A model generated the notes under the pieces. The model searched no databases and was not told where the DNA came from. It worked only from the letters and a program-made list of their open reading frames with translations. Position numbers and translations under genes: made by a program. A stretch of DNA of 64,000 nt, from positions 114,421 through 178,420 of the forward strand of contig JAKQSI010000118.1 of assembly GCA_029570205.1 (NCBI GenBank). Direction: 5' to 3'. Position 1 is the first letter of the stretch. Every line of letters begins with the position of its first letter. Below, in pieces: positions 1-8,209 of this stretch. This DNA comes from Candidatus Omnitrophota bacterium. GTDB lineage: Bacteria > Hinthialibacterota > Hinthialibacteria > Hinthialibacterales > JAKPRU01.

Positions 1-66
1 CTGGAGCCGGTGCTGCGCAAAGCCGGGATTCTTCCTCCTCTGCAACAAACCGAACAACAGACGTAG
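1..66 (+). CDS. Possible 3' end of an unidentified gene (partial)
   Basis: Frame 1 runs open from the window edge to a TAG at 64-66, giving 21 residues that end in QQTEQQT. The fragment is too short to assign, and the other two forward frames are also open this far. It is listed only because the convergent gene begins close behind and leaves no other explanation for these bases. Nothing is seen in 67-130. Confidence 0.25.
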   Translation: MEPVLRKAGILPPLQQTEQQT

Positions 67-130
67 GTAGACCCGGTGTGTCGGAGCAGACAAACCCGGA
101 TGAGCATGAATAGCCGCGAACAGGCGACGA

Positions 131-1423
131 TCAGCGGGAGTGCGGTTCGCGTAAAAACCACCTCCATTGCACCGTCGCGATCATCGGGATCCACACACAG
201 ACCTCCGCAACAATCTTGAACCGGGTGTCGGGAAAGGTCAGCGCGACAATCGGCCAGAGCGCGAGATACGGCAGATAAAACAGCCACAGGCGAACGTCGA
301 TTTTCTTTTGGAACAAAACAATAATCGACCGGACAAACAGCGGAAGATAAAGGAATTTGTAGATTATGTAGGTCAGGCCGGTAAGCAAACCGATCCGGCT
401 TTCAATAACAATACGGTTTGCCTCACCCTCGAGATACGCCTGCGATGTGTAATTCGGAATGGTCTCGAAATTGAACCCGTGCCGGACCGTTTTAACAAGA
501 ATGCGGTAGAGAAACGCGGGGATGTTCGAGCGGATCGACTCATAGGCTTTCCCTCTGAAATAGGCGTCCGATTGTGCCTCCGAGAGACCCTGCGCATTGT
601 CTTCGCTCATTTCTTTCTTTATTCTTTCCGTTTCCAGAAACGCATCGATGTCGTAATGGGGATGCCCGTGTAGATAGAACGGGTGATTTCCGAGGTAGAG
701 ATTTGTGCCCGCATTTGTAGCAAGAGTAAACGAGCCGACCATTCGGTAGTTATGGAGCATAAACAGCAGGGTAAATACAATCCATAACGCAAGAAGAACG
801 CCGAAAGCGCGGCGAAACGATTTCTCCAGAAGAAAACATGCGGCAAATAATAGGAAAATGGTGAAGAATTCGGTCACACGCACAAGCGCCGGCACAACGG
901 CTGTTAAAAACAGCAGGACCAAAAACAGAACACGGACCCGCCGATTCTGAGAAGCATTTCGCAATAAGCCGAAAAGAAACAGGAAAAACAGGCCGGTGAA
1001 AAGAAACTCGGCGGCAGTATCCCGGCTGAGGAGTGAGGTAGAGACAAAACAGGGATTAAGAATCATCAGCAGAACTGCCGCTGATGCCCAACGCGCGCTC
1101 CCAAGCAGCCGCCGGGCAAGCGCATAGAAAAGAACAATACCCATGTTCAACAGGACGGCATTAAAAGTAAAGGGATTGATTTCTCTCCAGCCGAGAGATT
1201 GCGCTAAGGCAAGCAATAATGGAATACCCGGCGGGTAGAAAGCGGTCTGTGGAAGTTGATGATTCTCGACAATAAAGTTAGCAAGTTGAAGCGACTCTTC
1301 CAGCGGCGAATGAAGATTTCGTACCGCAAAATGGCGGATATCCATGAAAATAATTGCGTTCAGCAGGCAGAGCAGCAACGCGCAGGCAATAAAATCCGAA
1401 CGGTCGATTCGGGGGGGATTCAT
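131..1423 (-). CDS. Polytopic membrane protein, GT-C (GT39-like) glycosyltransferase family
   Basis: A 430-residue protein with roughly ten hydrophobic segments. The N-terminal helix is followed by a soluble loop with an EE pair and a YPPG motif, the layout of lipid-linked-sugar glycosyltransferases of the dolichyl-phosphate-mannose type. Substrate and product cannot be read from the sequence; transfer of a sugar from a polyprenyl-phosphate carrier on the outer face of the inner membrane is the family role. The ATG at 1423 is preferred over one three codons upstream because AAGGA lies eight bases before it, whereas the upstream ATG abuts the same purine run. Two other large membrane proteins in this window (35-36 kb and 59.7-62.2 kb) have a similar architecture. 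Confidence 0.6.
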   Translation of the reverse strand: MNPPRIDRSDFIACALLLCLLNAIIFMDIRHFAVRNLHSPLEESLQLANFIVENHQLPQTAFYPPGIPLLLALAQSLGWREINPFTFNAVLLNMGIVLFYALARRLLGSARWASAAVLLMILNPCFVSTSLLSRDTAAEFLFTGLFFLFLFGLLRNASQNRRVRVLFLVLLFLTAVVPALVRVTEFFTIFLLFAACFLLEKSFRRAFGVLLALWIVFTLLFMLHNYRMVGSFTLATNAGTNLYLGNHPFYLHGHPHYDIDAFLETERIKKEMSEDNAQGLSEAQSDAYFRGKAYESIRSNIPAFLYRILVKTVRHGFNFETIPNYTSQAYLEGEANRIVIESRIGLLTGLTYIIYKFLYLPLFVRSIIVLFQKKIDVRLWLFYLPYLALWPIVALTFPDTRFKIVAEVCVWIPMIATVQWRWFLREPHSR

Positions 1424-1778
1424 GAGGGGCATCCTTGATGGATACTGTGCGAATAGGGCGAACGGGGGAAATGGGTCGGACGAGGATTGTGGGAGAAGGA
1501 AAACCGGATGGCACAGGCTTCCAGCCTGTGATGGTGCGGCATCGGAACATCGGGATTTTCCTTGTTATACTCTGCTGCGAGGTTTCTTTTACGTCGGTCG
1601 CACGCAAGTCGAAATGCATCGGTCATGGTTGCCGGCCCCAAGGTAAATTACATGGTCTGTAACGCTGTCAGGATACTCCGGTCGGCTCGAGGGGTCAATC
1701 GCACATTCTCCTGCGTAGTCTGTATTCAGAGCGCTGCAATGTTAGACTCTGCAAAAGCGAAGATTTAAGGCGTAAACC
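1424..1778. other. Intergenic region with dispersed hairpin
   Basis: This 355-base gap separates the divergent membrane protein and CCA-enzyme genes. It holds the CACAGGCT/AGCCTGTG hairpin at 1512-1530 and a GGGA/GACGAGGA-rich stretch at 1445-1495 that resembles 3194-3235 and 32415-32430. A TATACT at 1565-1570 could be a -10 element for rightward transcription, but no good -35 is visible. No gene is seen. Confidence 0.5.
1512..1530. repeat. Dispersed hairpin CACAGGCT-TCC-AGCCTGTG, copy 1
   Basis: Perfect 8-bp stem with a 3-base loop, preceded by GGATGG. A copy with the same flanking GG-TGG is at 18390-18408, and a decayed copy is at about 59641-59660. Confidence 0.8.
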
Positions 1779-3188
1779 ATGTCGATTCGATTTGATCTGT
1801 CGCAATTGTGCCCGTTTGTGAAGGAAATCCGGAACCTCCTGGCGCCGGAACCGGTGTACCTGGTGGGCGGGATGGTCCGCGACAGTATCCTGGAGGGCTA
1901 TCGTCGAGGCGAGGATATCCCGGATCTGATTCATGGCGAGGACTGGGACCTGGCCACCCGATGCCGCCCGCGAACCGTGCTGGCGACACTGCGGTCTGCC
2001 GGGATTACCACCATTCCGGTCGGAATTGAGCACGGCACAGTGATGGCCGTGCGCGAACGACTGAATGTCGAGATCACCACATTCCGTTCGGATGGAGTCT
2101 ATGAGGATGGAAGGCATTGTCAGGTCACGTTTGCCGATTCCATTGAAGAGGACCTGGAACGTCGCGATTTCACCATCAACGCGCTCGCGGTGGATTTGTC
2201 CTCCGGGGAGATTGTGGACCTGTTCAATGGCCTGGAAGATCTGCGGAAAAATGTCATCCGAGCGGTCGGCGATCCTGACCGGCGATTCGCCGAGGATTAC
2301 CTGCGGATGCTTCGCGCAACACGCCTCGCCGCGAAAACAGAAGCCACTGTGGAGGCAAACACACTGGAGGCTATCCGCCGTCACGCCCCAAAAATTCAGA
2401 ACATTTCGGCAGAACGGATTCGTGACGAACTCCTGAAATTGATGACCTACCCGCGACCATCCTACGGGCTTCTTCTGATGAAAGAAACCGGCCTGATGCA
2501 CGAGATTCTCCCGGAGTTGGAGGCTTGTTTCGGTGTGGAACAAAATCAGTTCCATTCCGATGATGTGGGAATGCACTCTCTCAAAACAGCGGATGCTATT
2601 CACCCCCGATACCCCTTATTACGACTGATTGCCTTGTTTCATGACTTGGGGAAACCGGAGCGCAAACGGTGGATGAAAGACCAGGAGGATTATGTCTTTT
2701 ACGGCCACCAGTTTTCAAGTGCAGACAAAGCGGCGGCAATTCTGAACCGATTGCGATCCCCCACCCGCGACATCGATCTGGCGCGACAAATGATCGAGAA
2801 CCACATGGTTCCCTTGGGACCGCATGCTTCGGCGGGTTCAATTCGTCGCCTGATGCGCCGCGTGGGCCGGGAGAATATCCGCTCGTTCCTGCGAATTCGC
2901 ATCGCCGACCGGAAAGCCAACACACTCAAAGGCCCCGGACTGGAACCGGGCCTGTATCAGGTCATCCGAACCATCCGACGGATCGAGCGGGATATGGATG
3001 CGCTCAAGATCACGGACCTCGCCATCGGCGGAAAAGACCTCATTGAGATGGGCTTGAGTCCCGGTCCGATCTTTTCCGACATATTGCATACCCTATTGGA
3101 GAGAGTTCTCGATGATCCGTCCCTCAACACACGCGAGTTCCTGTTGCCCTTGGCCGAGGAACTGGCGAGAGCGGAAGGGAAGAAATAG
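1779..3188 (+). CDS. cca: CCA tRNA nucleotidyltransferase / poly(A) polymerase family with HD domain
   Basis: A 469-residue class II nucleotidyltransferase that adds or repairs the 3' CCA of tRNA (some relatives are poly(A) polymerases). Visible motifs are LVGGMVRD near residue 30, the metal-binding DWD in GEDWDLAT near residue 56, and RRDFTINALA near residue 132. A tRNA-binding helical region follows, and then an HD phosphohydrolase domain with LFHDLGKP near residue 290. The HD domain is usual in bacterial CCA enzymes with phosphatase or phosphodiesterase activity. AGG sits nine bases before the ATG. The gene is transcribed alone, facing away from the membrane protein. Confidence 0.93.
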   Translation: MSIRFDLSQLCPFVKEIRNLLAPEPVYLVGGMVRDSILEGYRRGEDIPDLIHGEDWDLATRCRPRTVLATLRSAGITTIPVGIEHGTVMAVRERLNVEITTFRSDGVYEDGRHCQVTFADSIEEDLERRDFTINALAVDLSSGEIVDLFNGLEDLRKNVIRAVGDPDRRFAEDYLRMLRATRLAAKTEATVEANTLEAIRRHAPKIQNISAERIRDELLKLMTYPRPSYGLLLMKETGLMHEILPELEACFGVEQNQFHSDDVGMHSLKTADAIHPRYPLLRLIALFHDLGKPERKRWMKDQEDYVFYGHQFSSADKAAAILNRLRSPTRDIDLARQMIENHMVPLGPHASAGSIRRLMRRVGRENIRSFLRIRIADRKANTLKGPGLEPGLYQVIRTIRRIERDMDALKITDLAIGGKDLIEMGLSPGPIFSDILHTLLERVLDDPSLNTREFLLPLAEELARAEGKK

Positions 3189-3470
3189 CCGCAATGGGAC
3201 GAGTCGGACCGATGAGGATTATCGGAGGAAGGAAACGCCGTGGCGTATCCGGCCCGTCCCCCCAACCGTCCCAGTATTTGGACCGGAAACATAGGAACAG
3301 TGGATTAGGCGAATACGAACCGGGCAGAAATCCGCCTCGAATACCTCCGCGTTCCATGGAGACTCATTGTCCGCCAAAATCCGCGCCGGTATTCACAAGA
3401 GGGCGCCACAGGTTTCCATGTTATATTGCACAAATACATCTCATCCAAATCCTTGTAAGGAGAAACAGAT

Positions 3471-5144
3471 ATGAAGGTTGTTGTCGTTGGTGCAGTCGCG
3501 GCGGGTCCGAAAACCGCATCCAAAATCATCCGTTTGCGCCCGGATACGGAGGTAACGGTTCTGGATAAAGGTCAATTCATCTCCTTCGCCGGTTGCGGAT
3601 TGCCTTATTATCTCTCCGATGTGGTCACGGACCGGAAAGAACTTTTTTCGACGCCCATCGGAGTGCCGCGTGATCCGGCTTTCTTCGACAAGGTCAAGGG
3701 TGTCAGGGTTTTGACACGTACCGAGGCGCTCCGAATTGATCGGAAATCCAGGCAAGTTGAGGCGAAGAATCTTCAAACCGGCGAGTCTCTCTCTCTGCCT
3801 TATGACAAGCTGGTTCTGGCAACCGGCGCGAAACCCATTATTCCGCCCATCCCCGGTATCGACCATAAAAAAGTTTTCACCCTGCACAGCATCGAGGACT
3901 GCGAGGCGATTCGCTCCGTGTTGGCCAATGGCAGTAAGAAAGCCGTGATTATCGGTGGCGGGCTGATCGGTGTGGAGACGGCGGAGGCCCTCGTCCAAAA
4001 AAACTCCTCCGTCACAATTGTGGAAATGCTCCCGCAGATTCTGCCCGTGTTGGATTGGGAAATGGCCAAACTGGTTGAACTCCACATCCGATCGCAGGGC
4101 GTCGATGTGCGAACCGAAACCAGAGCATTGGAAATCGCAGGAACAGGGGATGAAATCCGTTGCGTGAGAACAAACAATGGTGAAATCCCAGCGGAATTCG
4201 TGATTCTGTGTGTGGGAGTCCGCCCGAATGTATCTCTGGCAAAAGAGGCCGGGCTTGAAATCGGGGGGACCGGAGCGATTCGGGTAAACAGACGAATGCA
4301 GACTTCCGACTTGGACATTTACGCCGTCGGCGACTGTGCGGAGTCCAGGAACCTGGTTACCGGTCAGCCCTGCTATGTTCCGCTCGGATCGACTGCCAAC
4401 AAACAGGGACGAGTGGCCGCACTGAATATCGCCGGGCTGGAGGATATGTTTCCGGGTGTGTTGGGCAGCACAGTCTGCCGGGCATTCGATTTCACTGTTG
4501 CGCGGACTGGCCTGAGTGAAACACAGGCGCGAGACGCCGGGTATGATGTTGTGACATGCCTTGTTCCCGGCCCCGACCGGGCGCATTACATGCCCACCGC
4601 GAAACTTCTTATGCTGAAACTGGTCGTGGACCGCGCTACCGGACGATTGCTCGGCGCACAGGCCACCGGGCCGGGAGAGGCCGCCAAGCGCATTGATGTG
4701 GCCGCCACCGCCATTACCGCCGGAATGACTGTCGATCAGGTCTCCAAACTGGACCTGAGTTACGCCCCGCCGTACGCTCCGGCGATGGATAATCTAATTA
4801 CGGCGTCCGATGTGATTCGCAACAAGATTTCCGGCACAATGGTCGGCATCACGCCCATGGAATTGAGAAACAAACCGGCATATTCTTATTTCTTCCTGGA
4901 CGTTCGCAGTCCGGGGGAGGTCGCGAAGGTCGCGCTGCCGGGGGCCGTCAATATCCCGCTCGGAATGTTGCGTGACAGGGTAAATGAAATCCCCCGCGAC
5001 AAGGAAATTGTTGCGTTCTGCCAGGCCTCCACGCGAGCCTATGAGGCAGCCCTGATTCTGAGAGCGAACGGATTCGATAGAGTGAAGGTCCTCGACGGTG
5101 GCGTGGCAATGTGGCCCTACGAGAAAATTGGCGGAAAACGATAA
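3471..5144 (+). CDS. CoA-disulfide reductase-type FAD oxidoreductase fused to a rhodanese domain
   Basis: A 557-residue flavoprotein of the CoADR-Rhd class, which reduces CoA disulfide, persulfide or polysulfide with NAD(P)H and uses the rhodanese domain to bind sulfane sulfur. The FAD site is at the N terminus, with AGCGLPYYL near residue 42 carrying the active Cys. A second Rossmann motif (IIGGGLIGVETAE) lies near residue 163, and AVGDCAE near residue 283. The C-terminal 90 residues are a rhodanese domain with its catalytic Cys in FCQAST. AAGGAG precedes the ATG. It leads a probable three-gene operon with the Mrp ATPase 38 bases downstream and a radical SAM gene, which points to sulfur or Fe-S handling rather than detoxification alone. 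Confidence 0.87.
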   Translation: MKVVVVGAVAAGPKTASKIIRLRPDTEVTVLDKGQFISFAGCGLPYYLSDVVTDRKELFSTPIGVPRDPAFFDKVKGVRVLTRTEALRIDRKSRQVEAKNLQTGESLSLPYDKLVLATGAKPIIPPIPGIDHKKVFTLHSIEDCEAIRSVLANGSKKAVIIGGGLIGVETAEALVQKNSSVTIVEMLPQILPVLDWEMAKLVELHIRSQGVDVRTETRALEIAGTGDEIRCVRTNNGEIPAEFVILCVGVRPNVSLAKEAGLEIGGTGAIRVNRRMQTSDLDIYAVGDCAESRNLVTGQPCYVPLGSTANKQGRVAALNIAGLEDMFPGVLGSTVCRAFDFTVARTGLSETQARDAGYDVVTCLVPGPDRAHYMPTAKLLMLKLVVDRATGRLLGAQATGPGEAAKRIDVAATAITAGMTVDQVSKLDLSYAPPYAPAMDNLITASDVIRNKISGTMVGITPMELRNKPAYSYFFLDVRSPGEVAKVALPGAVNIPLGMLRDRVNEIPRDKEIVAFCQASTRAYEAALILRANGFDRVKVLDGGVAMWPYEKIGGKR

Positions 5145-5182
5145 GCCATACCCATAATTCGGCTTACAAGGAGAAATGATTC

Positions 5183-6121
5183 ATGAGTCAAGAAGAAATC
5201 CGGGAAACCGGCTCGGAATGCCCATCGAATTGCGCAGCGGAACATGAACCACACACGCATTCTTTCCCTCATGAGGAATCCCCCGAAATGCAGCGGGTAG
5301 CCCAACGGATGCGGCGGGTGAAACATCGGATTCTGGTCCTGTCGGGGAAAGGCGGTGTCGGCAAAAGCACGGTTGCAGTGAATCTTGCTGTCGGGTTGGC
5401 TCGGTCCAAAAAACAAGTCGGCCTGATGGATATTGATATTCACGGTCCCAGCGTTCCGAAATTACTTCATTTGGAACGTCGCGCGCTCAATGTGCAAGGC
5501 GATACCATTATCCCGGTCACTGTCGGAGACCGGATCAAGGTCATGTCTATCGGCTTCTTTTTGCCGAGCGAGGATGTGGCGGTAATCTGGCGCGGCCCGC
5601 GCAAGTACGGGCTGATTCAACAGTTCCTTGCCGATGTGGAATGGGGGGACCTGGATGTCCTTGTTGTGGACTCGCCTCCGGGAACCGGCGATGAACCGTT
5701 GGGAGTCGCCCAAATGATCGGAAAAGTGGACGGGGCCGTAATTGTCACCACGCCCCAGCAGGTCGCCGTGTTGGATGTCCGAAAATGTGTCACATTCTGC
5801 GAACAGTTAGGCGTTCCGATTCTCGGCATTGTGGAGAATATGAGCGGATTTGTCTGCCCCAAGTGCGGAGAGCGCTTCGATATTTTCAAGAGTCGCGGCG
5901 GTGAAAATCTGGCAAAAGAAGTCGGCGTCCCCCTGCTGGGAACGATTCCCATCGAGCCGGAAATCGTCGCGGCCTGCGACAACGGCGAACCGTACCTGGA
6001 AAAGTTTTCGTACACCGATGCCGGGCGGGCATTTGACCGCATTGCTCAATCCGTTCTGAAAGCGCTGGCAAACGGCCATCGGGACATGGATGATATCCAC
6101 AAGAAGGAAGGTCGGCTATGA
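5183..6121 (+). CDS. Mrp/NBP35-family Fe-S cluster carrier ATPase
   Basis: A 312-residue P-loop ATPase that carries or transfers Fe-S clusters. The deviant Walker A is SGKGGVGKST near residue 54, the switch region reads DSPPGTGDEPL near residue 157, and the CxxC cluster ligand is CPKCGE near residue 219. The first 45 residues form an extension with two Cys (ECPSNC) followed by a His-rich stretch (HEPHTHSFPHEE), so it has both N- and C-terminal metal-binding sites, as in Mrp proteins of anaerobes. Its stop codon overlaps the ATG of the radical SAM gene (ATGA), which predicts translational coupling. AAGGAG lies nine bases before the start. Confidence 0.9.
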   Translation: MSQEEIRETGSECPSNCAAEHEPHTHSFPHEESPEMQRVAQRMRRVKHRILVLSGKGGVGKSTVAVNLAVGLARSKKQVGLMDIDIHGPSVPKLLHLERRALNVQGDTIIPVTVGDRIKVMSIGFFLPSEDVAVIWRGPRKYGLIQQFLADVEWGDLDVLVVDSPPGTGDEPLGVAQMIGKVDGAVIVTTPQQVAVLDVRKCVTFCEQLGVPILGIVENMSGFVCPKCGERFDIFKSRGGENLAKEVGVPLLGTIPIEPEIVAACDNGEPYLEKFSYTDAGRAFDRIAQSVLKALANGHRDMDDIHKKEGRL

Positions 6122-7068
6122 GTCAATATGTGTTCGGTCCGGTGCCGTCGCGCCGTCTGGGGCGGTCTCTCGGTATTGATTTACTGCCGCTGAAAACGTG
6201 CAGCTTCAACTGTGTCTACTGTCAGGTAGGCCGGACGACCTGTCTGGCCATTGAGCGGAAGGAATGGGTTCCAACAGCTCCGGTCTTGGAACAGGTTAAA
6301 CAGAGAATCGCCGGGCCGGTCAGTCCCGATGTGATTACCTTCTCCGGTTCCGGCGAACCGACTCTCCATTCGGGAATCGGCGAAATCATCCGTGGGATCA
6401 AGTCATTTACCCAAATCCCCGTGGTAGTTCTCACGAACGGATCTCTCCTGTGGATGCCGGAAGTTCGTCGGGATCTGCTGGAGGCCGATATCGTGGTTCC
6501 TTCGCTGGACGCCGGTTCGGAAAGTCTCTTTCAATATGTCAATCGTCCACATCCGGATATCTCCCTGGAAAAACTTATCGAGGGAACGATCCGATTCCGA
6601 GAGGAATACAAGGGGCAAATCTGGCTGGAGGTTTTCCTGATGTGGGGCGTCACGGCGATGGATCGCGAAGTGGAGAAAATGGCCGCCATTGCCGAACGAA
6701 TTCGCCCGGATCGCATTCAACTGAATACCGTCGCCCGTCCCCCCGCTGAGGAGTACGCGTACTCCGTACCCGAAGAACGAATGCGCTATTTTGCCACAAT
6801 GTTCGAGCCGAAAGCGGAGGTGATCGGCGGGCACTCGTCTACGTTGGAAATGACCGGACTTGTGGGTAGCAGCGAGGAGATCCTGGCTCTCGTGCGACGT
6901 CGCCCGTGTACATTGGACGACATCGCCGATGGGCTGGCAATGAATCGGAATGTTGTCATTAAGTACGTGGATCGGTTGATCTCTGAGGGACATCTGCGCC
7001 ACAAGGTGCAGGACTCACTGGTTTACTATTGGGCCACCGAAGAATCCCCATCGAAAAATGAGACATGA
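6118..7068 (+). CDS. Radical SAM protein, COG0731 (wyosine-synthase-like) family, with C-terminal winged helix
   Basis: A 316-residue protein with the cluster motif CSFNCVYC (Cx3Cx2C) near residue 28, preceded by the family signature GPVPSRRLG at the extreme N terminus, and the SAM-binding SGSGEPTL near residue 79. The last 70 residues look like a winged helix (DDIADGLAMNRNVVIKYVDRL). Substrate is unknown. Relatives of TYW1 modify tRNA, but short bacterial members like this are uncharacterised. It overlaps the Mrp gene by four bases, so the Fe-S carrier may load this enzyme's cluster. Confidence 0.82.
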   Translation: MSQYVFGPVPSRRLGRSLGIDLLPLKTCSFNCVYCQVGRTTCLAIERKEWVPTAPVLEQVKQRIAGPVSPDVITFSGSGEPTLHSGIGEIIRGIKSFTQIPVVVLTNGSLLWMPEVRRDLLEADIVVPSLDAGSESLFQYVNRPHPDISLEKLIEGTIRFREEYKGQIWLEVFLMWGVTAMDREVEKMAAIAERIRPDRIQLNTVARPPAEEYAYSVPEERMRYFATMFEPKAEVIGGHSSTLEMTGLVGSSEEILALVRRRPCTLDDIADGLAMNRNVVIKYVDRLISEGHLRHKVQDSLVYYWATEESPSKNET

Positions 7069-7111
7069 ACATCCCCAAGCCTCTACGCAATCCATGTGAG
7101 AGAATGTAAGT

Positions 7112-8140
7112 ATGACGGAAATTACTCAACCGCATGACCACTTTTTTCGATTGACATTCTCCGACCCGGAAATCGTCGAGGACATCCTTTTCAACAACCT
7201 CCCCCAAATTGCCTGTCACCTGGTCCCGGGCAGCCTGGACAACACCGGGGAATCCTTCGTGAGTCCCCAATTGCGCGAGTACATATCCGATATGCTTTAT
7301 CGTGCTCAGCTCAAAAGGGGAAAAGGGGCCTACCTCTACTTATTGTTCGAGCATAAGAGCCATCCCGAACCCGAGGTGGCGTTCGATCTGCTGCGCTACA
7401 TGGTGCGGATTTGGGAACGGTTTCGCGATCAAGGATCCCCCGAAGGTTTCCCGCATATCATTCCGATCGTATTCTATCATGGAAAAGAGTTCTGGAACGG
7501 CAATACAAATTTCGCCGGTCTTTTTGAGCAGATCGAGGAACTGCAAGCATACGTACCGACCTTTGAATATTGTCTTTATGATCTGTCGCGGTATAGTGAA
7601 AAGGAGATTCGAGGGCAGGTATTCTCGCGGGTCGCTTTGCTGTCGATGAAATATATTTACAGCGCCGATTTGGGGGAGGAGTTTGTGCGGATTTGCGAAT
7701 CGTTATCCAGTGCCCGGGCAAACCCGCGTTTTCTTGATTTCCTGCGGAGCCTGCTGGAATATATCGGGGCCGCATCGGACCGGGTCAGCGAGGAGCAGAT
7801 ACAAGCGGGTGTGAAGAAGATTCTACCGGATTCAGGAGATGAAATCGTGCAGACGTTATTTGACAGACTCCGTGAACAAGGTTTGGAACAAGGTTTGGAA
7901 CAAGGTCTGGAACGAGGTCTGGAACAGGGTCTCATGCGAGGCCGCGAGGAAGGACGCGAGGAAGGGCGTCGAACCGGATTACAGGAAGCTATTGAGCTGG
8001 CTTTGGAATTGAAATTCGGAGATGAGGGATTATTGTTGGCTCCCAAGATTCAAGAGATTTCCTCTGTTGAGAAGCTCGAGCAGATCAAGAACGCGATCCG
8101 AAAATCAGAGAAACTGATCGAAATAGCCTTGTTGCTTTGA
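7112..8140 (+). CDS. Rpn/YhgA-family recombination-promoting nuclease (transposase_31)
   Basis: A 342-residue member of the Rpn family, which carries a PD-(D/E)xK-type nuclease core and can promote RecA-independent recombination. The N terminus has the family start HDHFFR-like (PHDHFFRLTF) and the catalytic E-x-K in LLFEHKSHPEPE near residue 72. The C-terminal tail contains four-residue repeats of the QGLE type followed by a charged helix; in this family the tail is thought to mediate oligomerisation. The tail is encoded by 12-base tandem repeats that could expand or contract without loss of frame. No strong ribosome binding site is visible. It may be a co-transcribed passenger of the preceding operon. 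Confidence 0.85.
   Translation: MTEITQPHDHFFRLTFSDPEIVEDILFNNLPQIACHLVPGSLDNTGESFVSPQLREYISDMLYRAQLKRGKGAYLYLLFEHKSHPEPEVAFDLLRYMVRIWERFRDQGSPEGFPHIIPIVFYHGKEFWNGNTNFAGLFEQIEELQAYVPTFEYCLYDLSRYSEKEIRGQVFSRVALLSMKYIYSADLGEEFVRICESLSSARANPRFLDFLRSLLEYIGAASDRVSEEQIQAGVKKILPDSGDEIVQTLFDRLREQGLEQGLEQGLERGLEQGLMRGREEGREEGRRTGLQEAIELALELKFGDEGLLLAPKIQEISSVEKLEQIKNAIRKSEKLIEIALLL
7874..7933 (+). repeat. Five 12-bp tandem repeats inside the Rpn gene
   Basis: The unit GAACAAGGTTTG occurs five times in a row with 0-3 substitutions per copy; the first two are identical. Each unit encodes EQGL/ERGL, and changes in copy number keep the frame. Confidence 0.9.
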
Positions 8141-8209
8141 TGTCTCTTGGCGCTTTGTTGCATCCCGTTATCCGACAAGACGTCAAGTATGATAGGGAGA
8201 GGTATTCAC

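Noticed and set aside
1506-1530. TGGCAC as a sigma-54 -24 element (also at 18387)
   Set aside because: No TTGC at the required spacing; the TGGCAC belongs to the dispersed hairpin.
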